The notes: generated by a model from the sequence alone, not told the origin. A DNA stretch of 64,000 bases from Leucaena leucocephala (GCA_037074615.1 CM073538.1:20609068-20673067); one strand, 5' to 3'; positions 23,391 through 35,330 are shown, counted from the first letter of the stretch. Made by a program: numbers and translations.

Positions 23391-23780
23391 TTAATGAACA
23401 ACTTCTCATATTTAATTCCAAGCATCTTTCAAATTAGATTTATACATGCACCTTTGGACTTTTCTTGGGCCAATAATATATTAGTCAAAAGTTTTTAATG
23501 ATGTTCTGTTTTGGCGTTCGTTTTCTTTTTCTTTTTTCTTTGTTTTTTTTTTTTTGCCAATATTTTCGCCATTGGTACATACCTATACACGTATATGTGT
23601 TTATTAATTATGGTTGAATTTTCCCTTTTTTTTTTGTTAGGCAATAGGCAAGAAAAATTATATTTTATGGGTTTATATATCAGAGTAAAGAACATGGCTT
23701 ATAACCTAAACAGAATTAAATTAAATATACAAGTATACATACGGGCTTCAAGTATAATATGATATGATATGTAACATGTG

Positions 23781-23812
<32 letters not shown>

Positions 23813-24046
23813 TTGTGTGTGGGTATAATTATTTATGCATATAATTAACAAAATATAAATAAAAATAACTATATAATATTTTTAAAATATAGCATAAATG
23901 CATGGGTGTTGTCATCTGAAACTTCAATCATATATGCCCCCACACATAAATATCTAACTTTTAGATCGTAACTTTTATTAATTAATTGAATGGCTGACAA
24001 AGTTTTAAATTTTTTTAAAAAGTATACATTGTTCATATTGTTTTTA
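23391..24046. other. Intergenic, no gene seen
   Basis: This stretch is T-rich (poly-T near 23520-23560) with an (AT)n run at about 23790-23812 followed by TTTGTGTGTG. The Phe-rich translations are low-complexity artefacts. Confidence 0.4.
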
Positions 24047-24655
24047 GAGTGTGCTTGGATTAATTTTTGGAGAATAGATTTTGAGAATAATAGATTTTAG
24101 AGAATATATTTTAGAAATAATAGATTATGGGAAGAATAGATTTTGGCAATAATAGATTATAGAGAATAGATTTTGGTAAAAATATATTATAGGAAGAATA
24201 GATTTTAAAAATAAAGATATTTTAATGATTAGTAGTAGAATCACTTTTTATATTACTAAATTACCAAAAAGGGTATGATTTGATTAAAGTATGAGAGAGG
24301 AGAGAGGGTAGAGAAGAAATAGGAGAGAGAGAAAAGAGGAGATAGGGTAAAGAAGATATAGGAGAGAGAGGAGAGAGGGTATAAGAAAAAATAAGGGTAA
24401 AATAGTAATTTAATAGTCCATAAGCTCTTTTACAGTTTTGAAATATATTTTTAGTAACTTATTCAAAACCATTGTTTCAAACTGAGGTTTTGTCCAAAAT
24501 CAATTATGAACAAAAATAACTATTTATTTTAAATTTTTTCAAATTGAAGTTTTGGCTAAAATCAATTCTAGACAAAAATTGATGTTTGTTTCAAATTTTT
24601 TTAAATTAAGATTTTGATCAAAATTAATTTCTAAAAATTGTTGTCAAACATGCAC
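24047..24655 (-). mobile_element. PIF/Harbinger-like MITE, family 1, inverted
   Basis: A TTA trinucleotide flanks both ends (24044-24046 and 24656-24658). The termini are GAGTGTGCTTGG and CAAACATGCAC. It reads as the reverse complement of the elements at 31985 and 33924, with repeated GAATAGATTTT units at one side and CAAACTGAGGTTTTG motifs at the other. The GA-rich centre corresponds to the CT-rich centre of those copies. Confidence 0.7.
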
Positions 24656-24678
24656 TTAATTACAAGGGCATTCATTCA

Positions 24679-25562
24679 TTAACGGCAAGTCAACATCCTA
24701 TTTATTAAAAAAAATCATATCATTAAATTACAAAATGATACTACTTTGACCAAGCCTCTAGTCCCTATATTTAGTTTGGGTTGAAATATTTTAAAATGAA
24801 AAAAAATCTATTTTTTAGAAAATTTTATGTTTATAATTTATGACATAAAAGATAGAGTTATATTATCTCTTTATAGACTGTTGTCTTAATTTAAGATTAA
24901 AAGTATAGTCTAAATTTATGAATTTTTATTATATTTTATAAAAATTTATTGATCAATCAATTAATATATTATAAGATAAATGGTATGTTTGGTTAAGATT
25001 TTAAAAATAGATTTATAAAAAAAAAGTTTTTAGGCAGCTTTTAAAAAAGGATTTTTGGATAAAAGTTTATAGAAAAAAAATAATTTTGAATAAATGAGTA
25101 TTTTGATAGTTATTTTTAAAAATATTTTTATTATTAGTAAATTATGAAAAAGAATATAAGTATTAAATGATGAGAGATAAAAGATAAAATGAAAGATAGT
25201 ATAAAAAAAAGAAAGGAGATATGATATAAAAAAATAGAAAAAAAGAGAGAGTGTATAAAAAAAATAGAAATAATATAATAATTAACGGCAAGTCAACATC
25301 CTATTTATTTTAAAAAAATCATATCATTAAATTACAAAATGATATTACTTTGACCAAGCCTCTAGTCCCTATATTTGGTTTGGGTTGGAATATTTTAAAA
25401 TGAAAATATGTATTTTTTAAAAAATTATATCTTTATAATTTATGGCATTAAAGACTGTTGTTGTCTTAATTTAAGATTGAAAGTACAGTCTAAATTTATG
25501 AATTTTCATTAAATTTTATAAAAAATTGTTGATCAATCCAACTAATACCTTATAAGATATAA
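24679..25562 (+). repeat. Direct duplication flanking an A-rich insert
   Basis: About 300 bp at 24679-24983 are repeated at 25283-25562. They begin TTAACGGCAAGTCAACATCC and contain TTTGACCAAGCCTCTAGTCC in both. The 300 bp between are purine-rich, ending in AAAAGAGAGAGTG-type sequence, and resemble part of a degraded element beginning GGTATGTTTGGTTAAG. Confidence 0.7.
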
Positions 25563-26733
25563 ATAAATATGAACAAATTAAAATTAAAAGAAAATATTTG
25601 AATACGTTATGCACAATTTTCTTCTCCATCTCTTCATCTTGTACTAAGAAGTCCCACTAGCAGTTTGCCACGTATACTTAGCTTACCCCTCACTCCACCA
25701 ATCAACTTTTGACCATCAAAATATCTTGCACCTACTTTGCACAATTGTTTTGTTGAATTTCAATTTCGCACGTTTTACTCGCAGCCTAATCTATTTTTTT
25801 TAAATTTTTAATTAATAATTATTCTTACACCTTAATCATTTTTTTATTTATTTAATTATTATTTAGAAATAATCGATAAAAATAATTTATAATCAAAATC
25901 AAACTTTATAATTAGATAAGATAGTAATTTTTTTGTCAATAATCAAATGAAACTTTTCCATATTGTTGGATTTTTTTATTTATTTAATTTTTTAAATTTA
26001 TTTAAAAATTAATTAAATTTTATAATTAAGACTATATGTAATAATAAACTTAGATTATGCCATGTTACAGTTATTTTAATGAATTAATGTCACTATATAT
26101 ACATAAAAGTCTAAGAATATGGGAAGGTTCTTTTTTTATTATTGACTTTGTTATATTATTAATTAAATGCAGATTAATGACTCCAAAATTACATAGGGTT
26201 ATAATATTGTTGGTGTCCTTTCACCCAAATAAAAAAAATTAAGCTTTTTTATATGACTATTTAACTAAGTTAAATTTAAGTATGGTAAAGTTTAATTGTG
26301 AATATTTTTTTAAGAACCTGTTTTTTTATATTCATGTTAATTCAAATTTAAAATTTTCGTGTGTAAACATTTAAAGCTACTAGGTAGGTTGGTTAAATCT
26401 TGTTCATTATTTTTCTCAAAACACTTCTCTTTTAATTATTTTAATAACATACAATTCTTATGCAATGAGTATTTTATGAAAATATATGATCATTTAATTG
26501 TTTTTCAATCATATTAAAGATAATACAAATAAGTCCTTGTAATTACATAATTTTAATTACATTATTGATATATCATTAATATTTTATTTTCTGAGTAGTT
26601 GACTTTAATTCATACCAAGACAATAGATAATTAATTTCTCCCAAACAGGGCTACAAATGTCAAAGGTCAATGCTAGTTATGATGTTATGGGCTGATTTTT
26701 GACAAGAAGCCTAAATAAGCAGGTTGAAGATTG
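25563..26733. other. Intergenic, no gene seen
   Basis: A moderately complex block at 25610-25760 is followed by A/T-rich DNA. The plus-strand frame at 26057 (61 codons) shows no family features. Confidence 0.4.
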
Positions 26734-27401
26734 GGTGTGTGTTTGAGATCTAATTTTAAGAATAAATTTTAATATAAAATTATAATTTTATAAGAAAAGA
26801 GTTAAATAAGATTTTTTAAAAAAAATCAATTTTAGAACTCAAACTATGATTTGGGAGTAATTGCTCTCTCAATAGCTTTTTTATTTTTCCCCCACTGCCA
26901 TAGTACAGTACAGTAGCTTTTTGGTGTGTGTGGATTTATTAATAATTTAAATTTTATTTTAAAAAATAAAAACAAAAACTATTAAAATCTAAGATTTTAA
27001 TTTCTTATTTTAAAATTTTAGAAAAAAGATAAATTTACCAATAAAAGTTACCATCTTCTAAAATTTTAGACGGTCATCTAAATTGGTTAACTCTAATAAA
27101 GTTTTCAGTGAGAAAAAATTAAAATTCAGGTAAATATTATAAATTTTTACCTTACTCAAATATATGTGTATATGTATTATTTTGTAATCACTTAAATGAA
27201 AAAATTTAAAATCAAATTTATTCTTTATGTAATTATTATATTAGTTTATATCATTTTTAGTAATTTGTCTATAGAAAAGTAATTCTGCTACTAATCATCT
27301 AAACATCTCCAATTTTTAAAATCACTTTTTCCCAGAATCTATTCTTCCCAAAATCTATTATCCCCAAAATCTATTCTCCAAAAGCTAATTCAAACACACC
27401 C
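26734..27401 (+). mobile_element. PIF/Harbinger-like MITE, family 2, copy 1
   Basis: Ends are GGTGTGTGTTTGAG and CAAACACACCC. Its interior matches the elements at 32780-33492 and 47336-48038, with TAATAATTTAAATTTTATTT, GTCATCTAAATTGGTTAAC and ATCACTTAAATGAAAAAAT in the same order. The right end carries CCAAAATCTATTCTCC repeats shared with family 1. A clear 3-bp target duplication is not visible. Confidence 0.65.
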
Positions 27402-27408
27402 TGAACCT

Positions 27409-27658
27409 ATGGTGGATTTAATTAGTAAAAATATAAGATATATGATTATTTAAAGAATACTTAATTATTAAAGAATATTATTTTATTGTAATTCCAGTCA
27501 CGCTGTTTAGAAAGACATCCTAATTTTTGAGTGTTTAGATTTATACTTATGGGTAATAGATAACTCATTTTATATGATATTAATATCATATAATAAGAAA
27601 TGAGATTTTATCATAATTATAGGTGAATTTAATTATTTTTTAAAATATTTTGTACCAA
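27409..27658 (+). repeat. Dispersed ~250-bp repeat, copy 5
   Basis: Begins GGATTTAATTAGTAAAAATA and keeps GAATATTATTTTATTG and GGGTAATAGATAACTC in order. It abuts the right end of the MITE at 26734-27401. Confidence 0.65.
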
Positions 27659-29436
27659 ACGGAAAAAAAAAGTTATGAAGATTGAAACAAGCCCCAACCC
27701 GGCTTGAATATTCGGGCATTGGGGTTCTTGGGCCCCAATATCCGTCCTGGCAGACGAAAACGAACTGCGCTCTCAAATGAAACGACACCGCCCCAGTTTC
27801 TTCATATCCTTCTGTCGCATTTGTTGGTAGTGGTACACCAAACACCACATAAAATATACACAAATAAAGTAATGAATAAAAATACGAAATATTATATTGA
27901 TTTTACATTTGATTATACTCTTAATATCATTTTACTTAACAATTCTCCCTAAACTAACTTTAAACTATTCCCAGATAAACTTCACGTATTATATTTTCAG
28001 TCAAATGGCAGATAAATTATTAATAATAAAAAATTTACAGAAATATTAAAAATTAAGGAAGGTTTATTGTAAATTAAAAAAAATCTAATTTAGGAGATTG
28101 GGTTAGAAAAAGTTATAAAACATAATAATAATTGGCTGTGAGCCTGTAATTGGAATTTGTAATGTAAGAGGGAAAAGAAGTAAAAAGGGGAAAAAACTGA
28201 ACCCTTCTATTTTTTTTTTCGTCACATTATTTTTTTACGTCAATCTAAAAAATATAAAAGATTAAGTTTAAATTCATGACGATCATAAATAAATTCCATT
28301 TTTATTCTGATTTCTTTAATTACTCTTTAGGGAAAAATAAAAAAAAAATGTGATGAATTTGCGATAAATCCAGCAACATGTTTGAATGAAGTCCCACATA
28401 ATGTCCAACTGGAATTTTTGTTTTGAATGAAGTCCGACTGGAATTTTCAATATCATTTAATAACGGGTTTAATATCCGTCTTTCATTTTTGTCCTGATTC
28501 ACTAAAATTTTAGTCAAAGGTTTCATATTCTTTGAAGTCTTGAGAAAACGAAAGGACACTTGACAAATGGTTACAGGCTAAAGGCAGCTCTTAACAAATC
28601 TATGTACCAGTCAACGTTGACTGTCACTTTTAATTATACTAGCATACTGAGATATTTGAAAAGTAATTAAATAAATTGATTTATTGATAATAGGGTTAAG
28701 GTTGATCTAGCAGCAGTAACATCCTAAAATATATTTTTTGATACAATTTTTATTTTAAAATATTTTTTAGGACTAATTTTATACTTAAAGTATTAAATAA
28801 AGATGCATTTAATATTTTAAAATATTTTTTAATAGCATCTAACATTCTAAAATAATATTTTTATTTTTAAAGTTTAAATGTTTTCAATATCTATCTTTTA
28901 TGTTTTTAGCAATGAAAATAATTAAATATTATTTTTGAAAACATAGAAGATAAGTATAGAAAGTATCTAAGATGACGGCTAAATAGATTGAAAAACTGAA
29001 TGCGAAAATATTAAAGATAGGTACTAAAAATATAGAAGATGAGCGATAAAAAAATACTTATTTTATTTTAAATATAATATATATTTAATTAATTTAGTAT
29101 CTATTTAGATACACTCAAATGACCCCTGAGAATGTATATAACCCTATTCTAGTATGGTATGGATTGAACTTATAATCATGAAATCGACTCGATCATTAGA
29201 TTATAGATTATAAGTTGTTGATTAGGATTAAGTTCCATAAAAACACTCGCCTTTTTTAAAATATCCTGATCAGAGAAGATAGGGTTTCTCTACAAACCAT
29301 TCGAGCAAAATTTAATTATTGTTCGATAGATAATTTGATAAACCAATGATTTTTTTTCACATTTCAGAATATGGTTAACCAACATGTTAACTAATCGATT
29401 ATAATAAATTGGATTGAATTTTGCGGTTTTTTCTTC
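27659..29436. other. Intergenic, no gene seen
   Basis: A short GC-richer block at 27680-27830 contains GGGCCCC. The region 28180-28620 is moderately complex with an imperfect repeat of GAATGAAGTCC. Neither strand gives a protein-like frame. Confidence 0.4.
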
Positions 29437-29472
29437 GGATGAACGCTAGCGACATGCTTAACACATGCAAGT
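29437..29472 (+). other. Plastid 16S rRNA fragment (nuclear insertion)
   Basis: GGATGAACGCTAGCGACATG followed by CTTAACACATGCAAGT matches the conserved 5' region of bacterial and plastid 16S rRNA. Compared with the plastid sequence I recall, the differences are two G-to-A changes (GCTGGCGGC to GCTAGCGAC), as expected from decay of a methylated nuclear plastid insertion. Only about 36 bp remain, and the flanks are ordinary A/T-rich DNA. Confidence 0.75.
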
Positions 29473-30353
29473 ATTTAAATTAAGAAATTTAATTAAATTA
29501 TTTATGATAATATTTTTTTTAAAATTACTCTTATTATCTTCATTAATTCCCTCCCTAATTCTCTTTACTTCATTATTTTAAAATATTTTGAAGGCAAAAT
29601 TGCACAAAAAAATTATTTTAAAAGTTGAGTGCTACTAAAAAAATAATTTATGGTGCTGTATATACTTTCACTTAATAGATTTTTTAGGGAGTTGATCAAA
29701 ATTGCTCCTGAAAAAAAATAGTTTAATGAAAAAATTGCTCCCCCACAGAAATATTGTAAAGACAAAATCATACTACAAAAATATTTTAGTAAAAAAAATA
29801 TTACTCATCCAATTTTAATATATGATATAATTGAGAAGTTGATATCAGTTCTAAATACAAGTCCTATTTCCTATTTACATCAATTTTTCATAAATTACCT
29901 CTATTGATAGTATTTAGAGAAGGAGAAAGCGAGTTAATAAAAATGATTAGGGTGTTTAAGAAAAAATATATTATATTAAATAATTTAACTAATTTAATTA
30001 ATTTAATTAAATTAATTAAATAGACTCTATATTAAAAAGTAAAAATGAGGAGTAGTTAAATAGCTAGCATATATAAATATTAAAGATTAACGATTCCACA
30101 AGACTTTACCCCTACAACTTACAATACATTGAGATAACTGTACTAAAACTAAAAGCCAAGTCGAGGCTGTCAACTAATAAGAATGTTTAACTGTCATAAA
30201 GTATTTTATAGAGAATTAATAAAGATGACAGAAGAGAATGTTTAACTTAATTCTAAGATAAAACTCATCTCACATATTTATTAAATTTCGCTAACACAAA
30301 ACTAATTATTGGCGACTAATCCAAATATACGAAGTAGAAAAGTAGGGAGAGGG
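29473..30353. other. AT-rich intergenic DNA
   Basis: No gene is seen. Positions 30310-30353 are the 3' flank of copy C. Confidence 0.4.
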
Positions 30354-30521
30354 CTAAGAAGTGGAAGGGGAGCAGCAAAATGGCATGAAGAAGTTGAAGA
30401 TAGTAGAGACTATACGAAGCCTAATGCTGCCTCTCTTAGGTGCCACCGCCGCCACCACCTTCTTCTTCATCTTCATCTTCTGCTCATCATCTGCAGAATC
30501 TCTCAACCTTTTATCCGCCAT
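30354..30521 (-). CDS. Small basic protein, family copy C (55 aa)
   Basis: Starts MADKRLRDSADDEQK and keeps PKRGSI at 28-33, RIVSTIFNFF and CC at 49-50, ending SPSTS. The two basic residues after PKRGSI are changed (RLR instead of KRR), but the spacing to the hydrophobic stretch and the Cys pair is unchanged. The start is set by the family, not by the upstream Met at 30557. The upstream module at 30652-30674 is 131 bp before the ATG, with a (GT)n microsatellite between. Plus-strand frames over the same bases are shadows. Function is unknown. Confidence 0.72.
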   Translation of the reverse strand: MADKRLRDSADDEQKMKMKKKVVAAVAPKRGSIRLRIVSTIFNFFMPFCCSPSTS

Positions 30522-30651
30522 TGATGATAATGCTCTCAGCACACAGTTGTTATACATGTGTGTGTGTGTGTGTGTATTTATATGAATAATGGAAGCTTGT
30601 GTGTGTGTTTGTTTGTAGTTGTAGCCTTGTAGGACATGTCATTTTAAAGGG

Positions 30652-30674
30652 GGGGCCCATATGGTTGACAATTT
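30652..30674 (-). promoter_or_regulatory. Shared upstream module of small-protein copy C
   Basis: GGGGCCCATATGG then TTGACAATTT, preceded on the plus strand by ATGTCATTTTAAAGG. Among the copies it gives the best TCP/site-II-like GGGCCCA match, next to the TTGAC core. Confidence 0.6.
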
Positions 30675-31984
30675 ACAATTATGCAAACTCTGAAAACGAT
30701 TTATATGTGTCGCACGCTTTGACATATTTGCTGTTTCCCACGTCAAGTATTCTTTATTAGTGTTTTTAGCCTAAAATTAAATAAACAATTATTAAATATT
30801 TAAAAAAATTTATGTATTAAATTATGGTTTAGAATAAATTTATAGAAATAGTTTATAAGTAATAAAAATAATTTATAAATTGTCTAATAACTATTTTACT
30901 TTTATATTTTTTTCTTCTCTTTTCTCTCTGTTGACACTCTCTCTCTATCGATGTGCCTCTGTCCCCTTCTTCGCTGGTTTTGTTCTTCTCCTCCGTTGAT
31001 GGTTCCATTCTTCTTCTTTGTCCAGATCTGTCTACCGAGTTGTTCTCTACTTATGCTATCCAAATCTCGTCCACCATCGTCCATATCTCTCCCTTGCTCT
31101 TCTTCTTGCTGCTATCATCATTGCTGCCACTTTGCTGTTCTCATCATCGTTTGGTTCAGATCTTGCGTCTCTCATCACTACTACCATGTGTCTATCGTTG
31201 CTGCTGTCTTCTTTAGATCTCGAGCATGGTGGAGGAGGGATGACAATGGTGACACGGACGGTGACGACAAGTTTGGGTGGGGGAGATGAACAATGATCTC
31301 ATTTATTGATTCACCCCATATCCTTTTTAGTAATTTATTAATTATAAAAATTATTTTAGTAATACCTATTTAAATATTTATTTATTCCTAATCACTTTTT
31401 CTCTATAAAATTTTCTATAAAAGTTAAATCAAACCGGCCAAGTCCATTATAAAAGAAATTTTTTGTTCTAAATATAAGTCCCTTATCTACTTCTAATCTT
31501 TAATATAAGATATACTAAATTAATTTAAATATATTAAGAAAGTATATTAAATTAGTTATTTGTAATAATTGTATGTTAATTTTTTTATAATATCACTTTT
31601 AACCATGTACATTTGAACTACCTTTAATATATATAATTATATAGAAATATTTTAGAAAAAAAATTATAACTTTAAGAGAGAAGATGGATTGATACATAAG
31701 AATCAATTGAAATAAACTTAAAATGTTAGTGAGGAGCAAGTAAAGTGAAAATTCTCCTCTCTATCACCCCAAGCATGTATTAATTGCCACCTAACGTGAT
31801 TGAAAATTGATTCTAGAAGCAGTATTTTGGTTTTATATGAATGTTAGTCTTTGCAAGACAGTAATTTTAAATGCAAGAAGCTTGGGGGTTCAAATTAAGA
31901 TGGATAGCTGTCTGCAGTTTCGTTTCATGCATCACGAAAATGTTCAACTTTTTTATAATTGCCACTAAAAAACTATGGTACTAA
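30675..31984. other. Intergenic; probable TE debris with CT-rich centre
   Basis: Positions about 30830-31430 have A/T-rich edges (TTTATAGAAATAG at the left, TTTCTATAAAAG at the right) and a pyrimidine-rich centre. This is laid out like the split element around 12.0-13.1 kb. The Cys/Ser/Leu-rich frames across the centre are low complexity and overlap on several frames. Confidence 0.4.
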
Positions 31985-32675
31985 GTGCCTGTTTGGCAAC
32001 CACTTCTGGGAATCAATTTTGGCCAAAACCTCGGTTTGGGAAAATTTCACACAAACATCAATTTTTGTCCAGAATTGATTTTGGGTCAAAACCTCGGTTT
32101 GTAAAATTTTTTGCCAAACAGCCATTTTCGTCCAAAATTGATTTTGGGCAAAACCTCGGTTTGAAACCATGGTTTTGAAGAAGCTATTTTTCAATAGATT
32201 TTGGAACTGGAAAAGAGCTTATAGATTATCTAATTACTATTTTAACCTTACTTTTTTCTTATACTCTCTCTCCTCTCTCCCTCCTCTCTCTCCTCTCTCC
32301 CCTCTCTCCCTTCTCTCTCCTCTCTCCCCTCTCTCCCCTCTCTCCTCTCTCTCCCCTCTCTCTCTCCTCTCTCTCCCCTCTCCCCTCTCCCTCTCCTCTC
32401 TCCTCTCTCTCTCTCCTATTTATTCTCTACCCTCACTCCTCTCTCATACTTTAATCAAATCATACCCTTTTTAATAATTTATTAATATAAAAAGTGATTC
32501 TACTATTAATCATCCAAACATCTCTATTTGCAAAATCTATTATTCTCAGAATCTATTCTTCCCAGAATCTATTCTCCATAATCTATTCTTCCCAAAATCT
32601 ATTCTTTCCAGAATCTATTCTCCAGAATCTATTCTTCCCAGAATCTATTCTCCAAAAGCTAATCCAAACACACCC
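31985..32675 (+). mobile_element. PIF/Harbinger-like MITE, family 1, copy 2
   Basis: TAA flanks both ends (31982-31984 and 32676-32678). The left end GTGCCTGTTTGG pairs loosely with the right end CCAAACACACCC. Inside are three copies of AAAACCTCGGTTTG near the left, a 150-bp CTCTCC-rich tract at about 32265-32420, and tandem AATCTATTCTTCCCA-type units at the right. No coding capacity. Confidence 0.8.
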
Positions 32676-32779
32676 TAAAACCTAGACTAGACTGGTTAAA
32701 TCAACCCAGAAATCAATGATCTGGTCATATGTCCAGGGTGACCCCCGAACTGGGATTTAAGCTGATTCAGAGTGATTTG

Positions 32780-33492
32780 GCGTGTGTTTGGGTATCACGT
32801 TTAGAAATAAATTATCATCTAAACCATGGTTTCAAGAAAAAAGTGCCAAACAATCATTTTAATCTGAAAATCAATTCTGAAGCTGAAACCATGGTTTGAG
32901 GGTTGAAACCATGGTTTCAAATAATTGCTCTCTGCAGCAATTTCTAACAGCTTTTCGTTTCTCTCTCCCCTGTGACTTCTCAATTTTTGGACCAAAAACA
33001 CACGCAACCCACTGCCACATTTTCAATTAATAATTTAAATTTTATTTAAAAAAACAAAAATAAATACTATTTTTTTTAAATCTAAAATTTTAAAATTTTA
33101 GAGAAAAGATAAATTTATTAATGAAAGTTATCATCTTCCATATTTTTTGACGATCATCTAGATTAATTAGCCCTAATAAAATTTTCAGTGGAAAAAAATC
33201 AAAATTCAAATAAATATTATAAATGTTTACTTTACTCAAATACATATATATATTATTTTGTAATCACTTAAATGAAAAAATTTAAAATCAAATTTATTCT
33301 TTATGTAATTATCATATCAGTTTATGTCCTTTTTAGTAAATTGTCTATGGAAAAGTGATTCTGCTACTAATCATCCAAACATCTCTAATTTTTAAAATCA
33401 CTTTTTTTCCAGAATCTATTCTTCCCAAAATCTATTCTCCAGAATCTATTCTTCCTAAAATCTATTCTTCAAAAGCTAATCCAAACACACCC
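32780..33492 (+). mobile_element. PIF/Harbinger-like MITE, family 2, copy 2
   Basis: TTG flanks both ends (32777-32779 and 33493-33495). The termini GCGTGTGTTTGGG and CCAAACACACCC are inverted repeats. The internal order matches the copies at 26734 and 47336. Near the left it contains AACCATGGTTT palindromes repeated three times. Confidence 0.78.
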
Positions 33493-33923
33493 TTGGTTTA
33501 ACTCGATTATAACCCACGTAACCCAAGGTAAATTTATTTAAAAATAAAAAAAAATCTGAATTTTTAGTTTTAATAGATTTAGACTATCCTTAACTAAATT
33601 TATTACTTTAATTTGTTACTATTTTATAGATTTTTTCTTTTATTTTTTAGACTACTAAATCAAACTATTATTAACTAATAGCGATTATGTTTTGATGTTT
33701 TGTTATTTTGTAGATTTTGAAAGATTACAAGGGTAAATACATATTCTTAATGTTATATTTTGTTATTATTACAATTAAACAATTGTATGAGACATGCATA
33801 TATCAAATTGTTGTAGTAGTGCTTTTTATTTAAATATTGACTTGTTCATAGTCAAATATAAATATTTTTTTATTAAATTATATTATTTTAATATGACCAA
33901 TCTAATTTATGGATTGATTCTAA

Positions 33924-34509
33924 GCGTGTGTTTGGGAAAGCGTTTGGGAATGGATTTTGGGGCAAAACCTCGGTTTGAAAAAATTTCACACAAACATCAA
34001 TTTTTGTCCAGAATTGATTTTAGGCCAAAACCTCGGTTTGTAAAATTTTTTGCCAAACAGCCATTTTCGTCCAAAATTGATTTTGGGCAAAACCTCGGTT
34101 TGAAACCATGGTTTTGAAGAAGCTATTTTTCAATAGATTTTGGAACTGGAAAAAAGCTTATAGATTATCTAATTACTATTTTACCCCTACTTTTTTCTTA
34201 TACTCTCTCTCCTCTCTCCTCTCCCCCTCTCTCTCCTCTCTCTCTCCTCTCTCCTCTCTCCTCTCTCTCTCCTCTCTCATACTTTAATCAAATCATACCC
34301 TTTTTAGTAATTTATTAATATAAAAAGTGATTCTACTATTAATCATCCAAACATCTCTATTTGCAAAATCTATTCTTCTCATAATCTATTCTTCCCAAAA
34401 TCTATTCTCCATAATCTATTCTTCCTAAAATCTATTCTTTCCAGAATCTATTCTCCCAGAATCTATTCTCCCCAGAATCTATTCTCCAAAAGCTAATCCA
34501 AACACACCC
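33924..34509 (+). mobile_element. PIF/Harbinger-like MITE, family 1, copy 3
   Basis: TAA flanks both ends (33921-33923 and 34510-34512). The termini are GCGTGTGTTTGGG and CCAAACACACCC. It is nearly identical to the 31985 copy over AAAACCTCGGTTTG and AGAAGCTATTTTTCAATAG, but its CT tract is shorter (about 34204-34278). The similarity suggests recent amplification. Confidence 0.82.
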
Positions 34510-34512
34510 TAA

Positions 34513-35330
34513 ACTGACCCACTAGCTCTTAACATAATACCTTGACTAGGTAAACGACAAGTCTAGGTTTTAGTATCTTAGAAAAAGTGAACATCCAATC
34601 ATGACACTAACACAATATTCAACCAATACCATCTCCTTACTTGCCCCTTTTGACTTGAAATACTTACTATCTAAATCATTAAATTCTTTTCTCCTAATTT
34701 ACCCCTAGGTACAATTAAATGAGAAAATTAATGAGAGCAATTGTAACTCTCTTATCATATATACATAAATGCAGTTAGGTAAACTAGTGTTATATTTTGA
34801 TCAAAGGGAGTTTAAAACCAGGAAAATTGGAATTTGTACCACCAGCACCAAAAAAAAAAAAAGAAAAGAAAAAAGAGGGAAGGGGCCTGCTTCTATTGGC
34901 AAGAAAAAAACTTTGTAACTTTTGACGCTCTAAAAGGTGTAAATCACTTTCAACCGTTGTCAATAATTAATTCAAGATGATACAGTAAAATAAGCTCATT
35001 CTTTTTAACTTTACCTCTGTTTCCTTCATAATCTACAGTCGCTTATTTTATATTCATCTAAAGAATAAAATTATCTGAATCATCCAAATTTAATTTAGAC
35101 ATTCTAAGTTTTCATTTTGAATTTCTAATTTAGAACACACATTAATTTTGCACTATCTCTGGAGTAAAACCAAACAACCTCTTTGGAAAATTCTGGCCCA
35201 GAATATAAGCGTGTATTATAATAAAAGTGGAGGCATATAATTTACAAGAACAAAGTTGCAAGCCAGCGTAGGAAAACCAAAAAAACACGTTCTAAATCGT
35301 AGGATTGTTTTTAGACTTCAGGTAGTATAG
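34513..35330. other. Intergenic, no gene seen
   Basis: Ordinary intergenic sequence with a poly-A run near 34850. No protein-like frame. Confidence 0.4.

Noticed and set aside
30309..30585. Plus-strand frames opposite small-protein copy C
   Set aside because: The minus-strand frame has two paralogues in the window; the plus frames do not.
30951..31296. Three overlapping plus-strand frames of about 90-110 codons
   Set aside because: All read the same pyrimidine-rich block in different frames, with no start context or motif; likely transposon DNA.
32169..32474. 101-codon frame rich in Ser-Pro-Leu
   Set aside because: It translates the CTCTCC tract inside a MITE; low complexity, not a protein.
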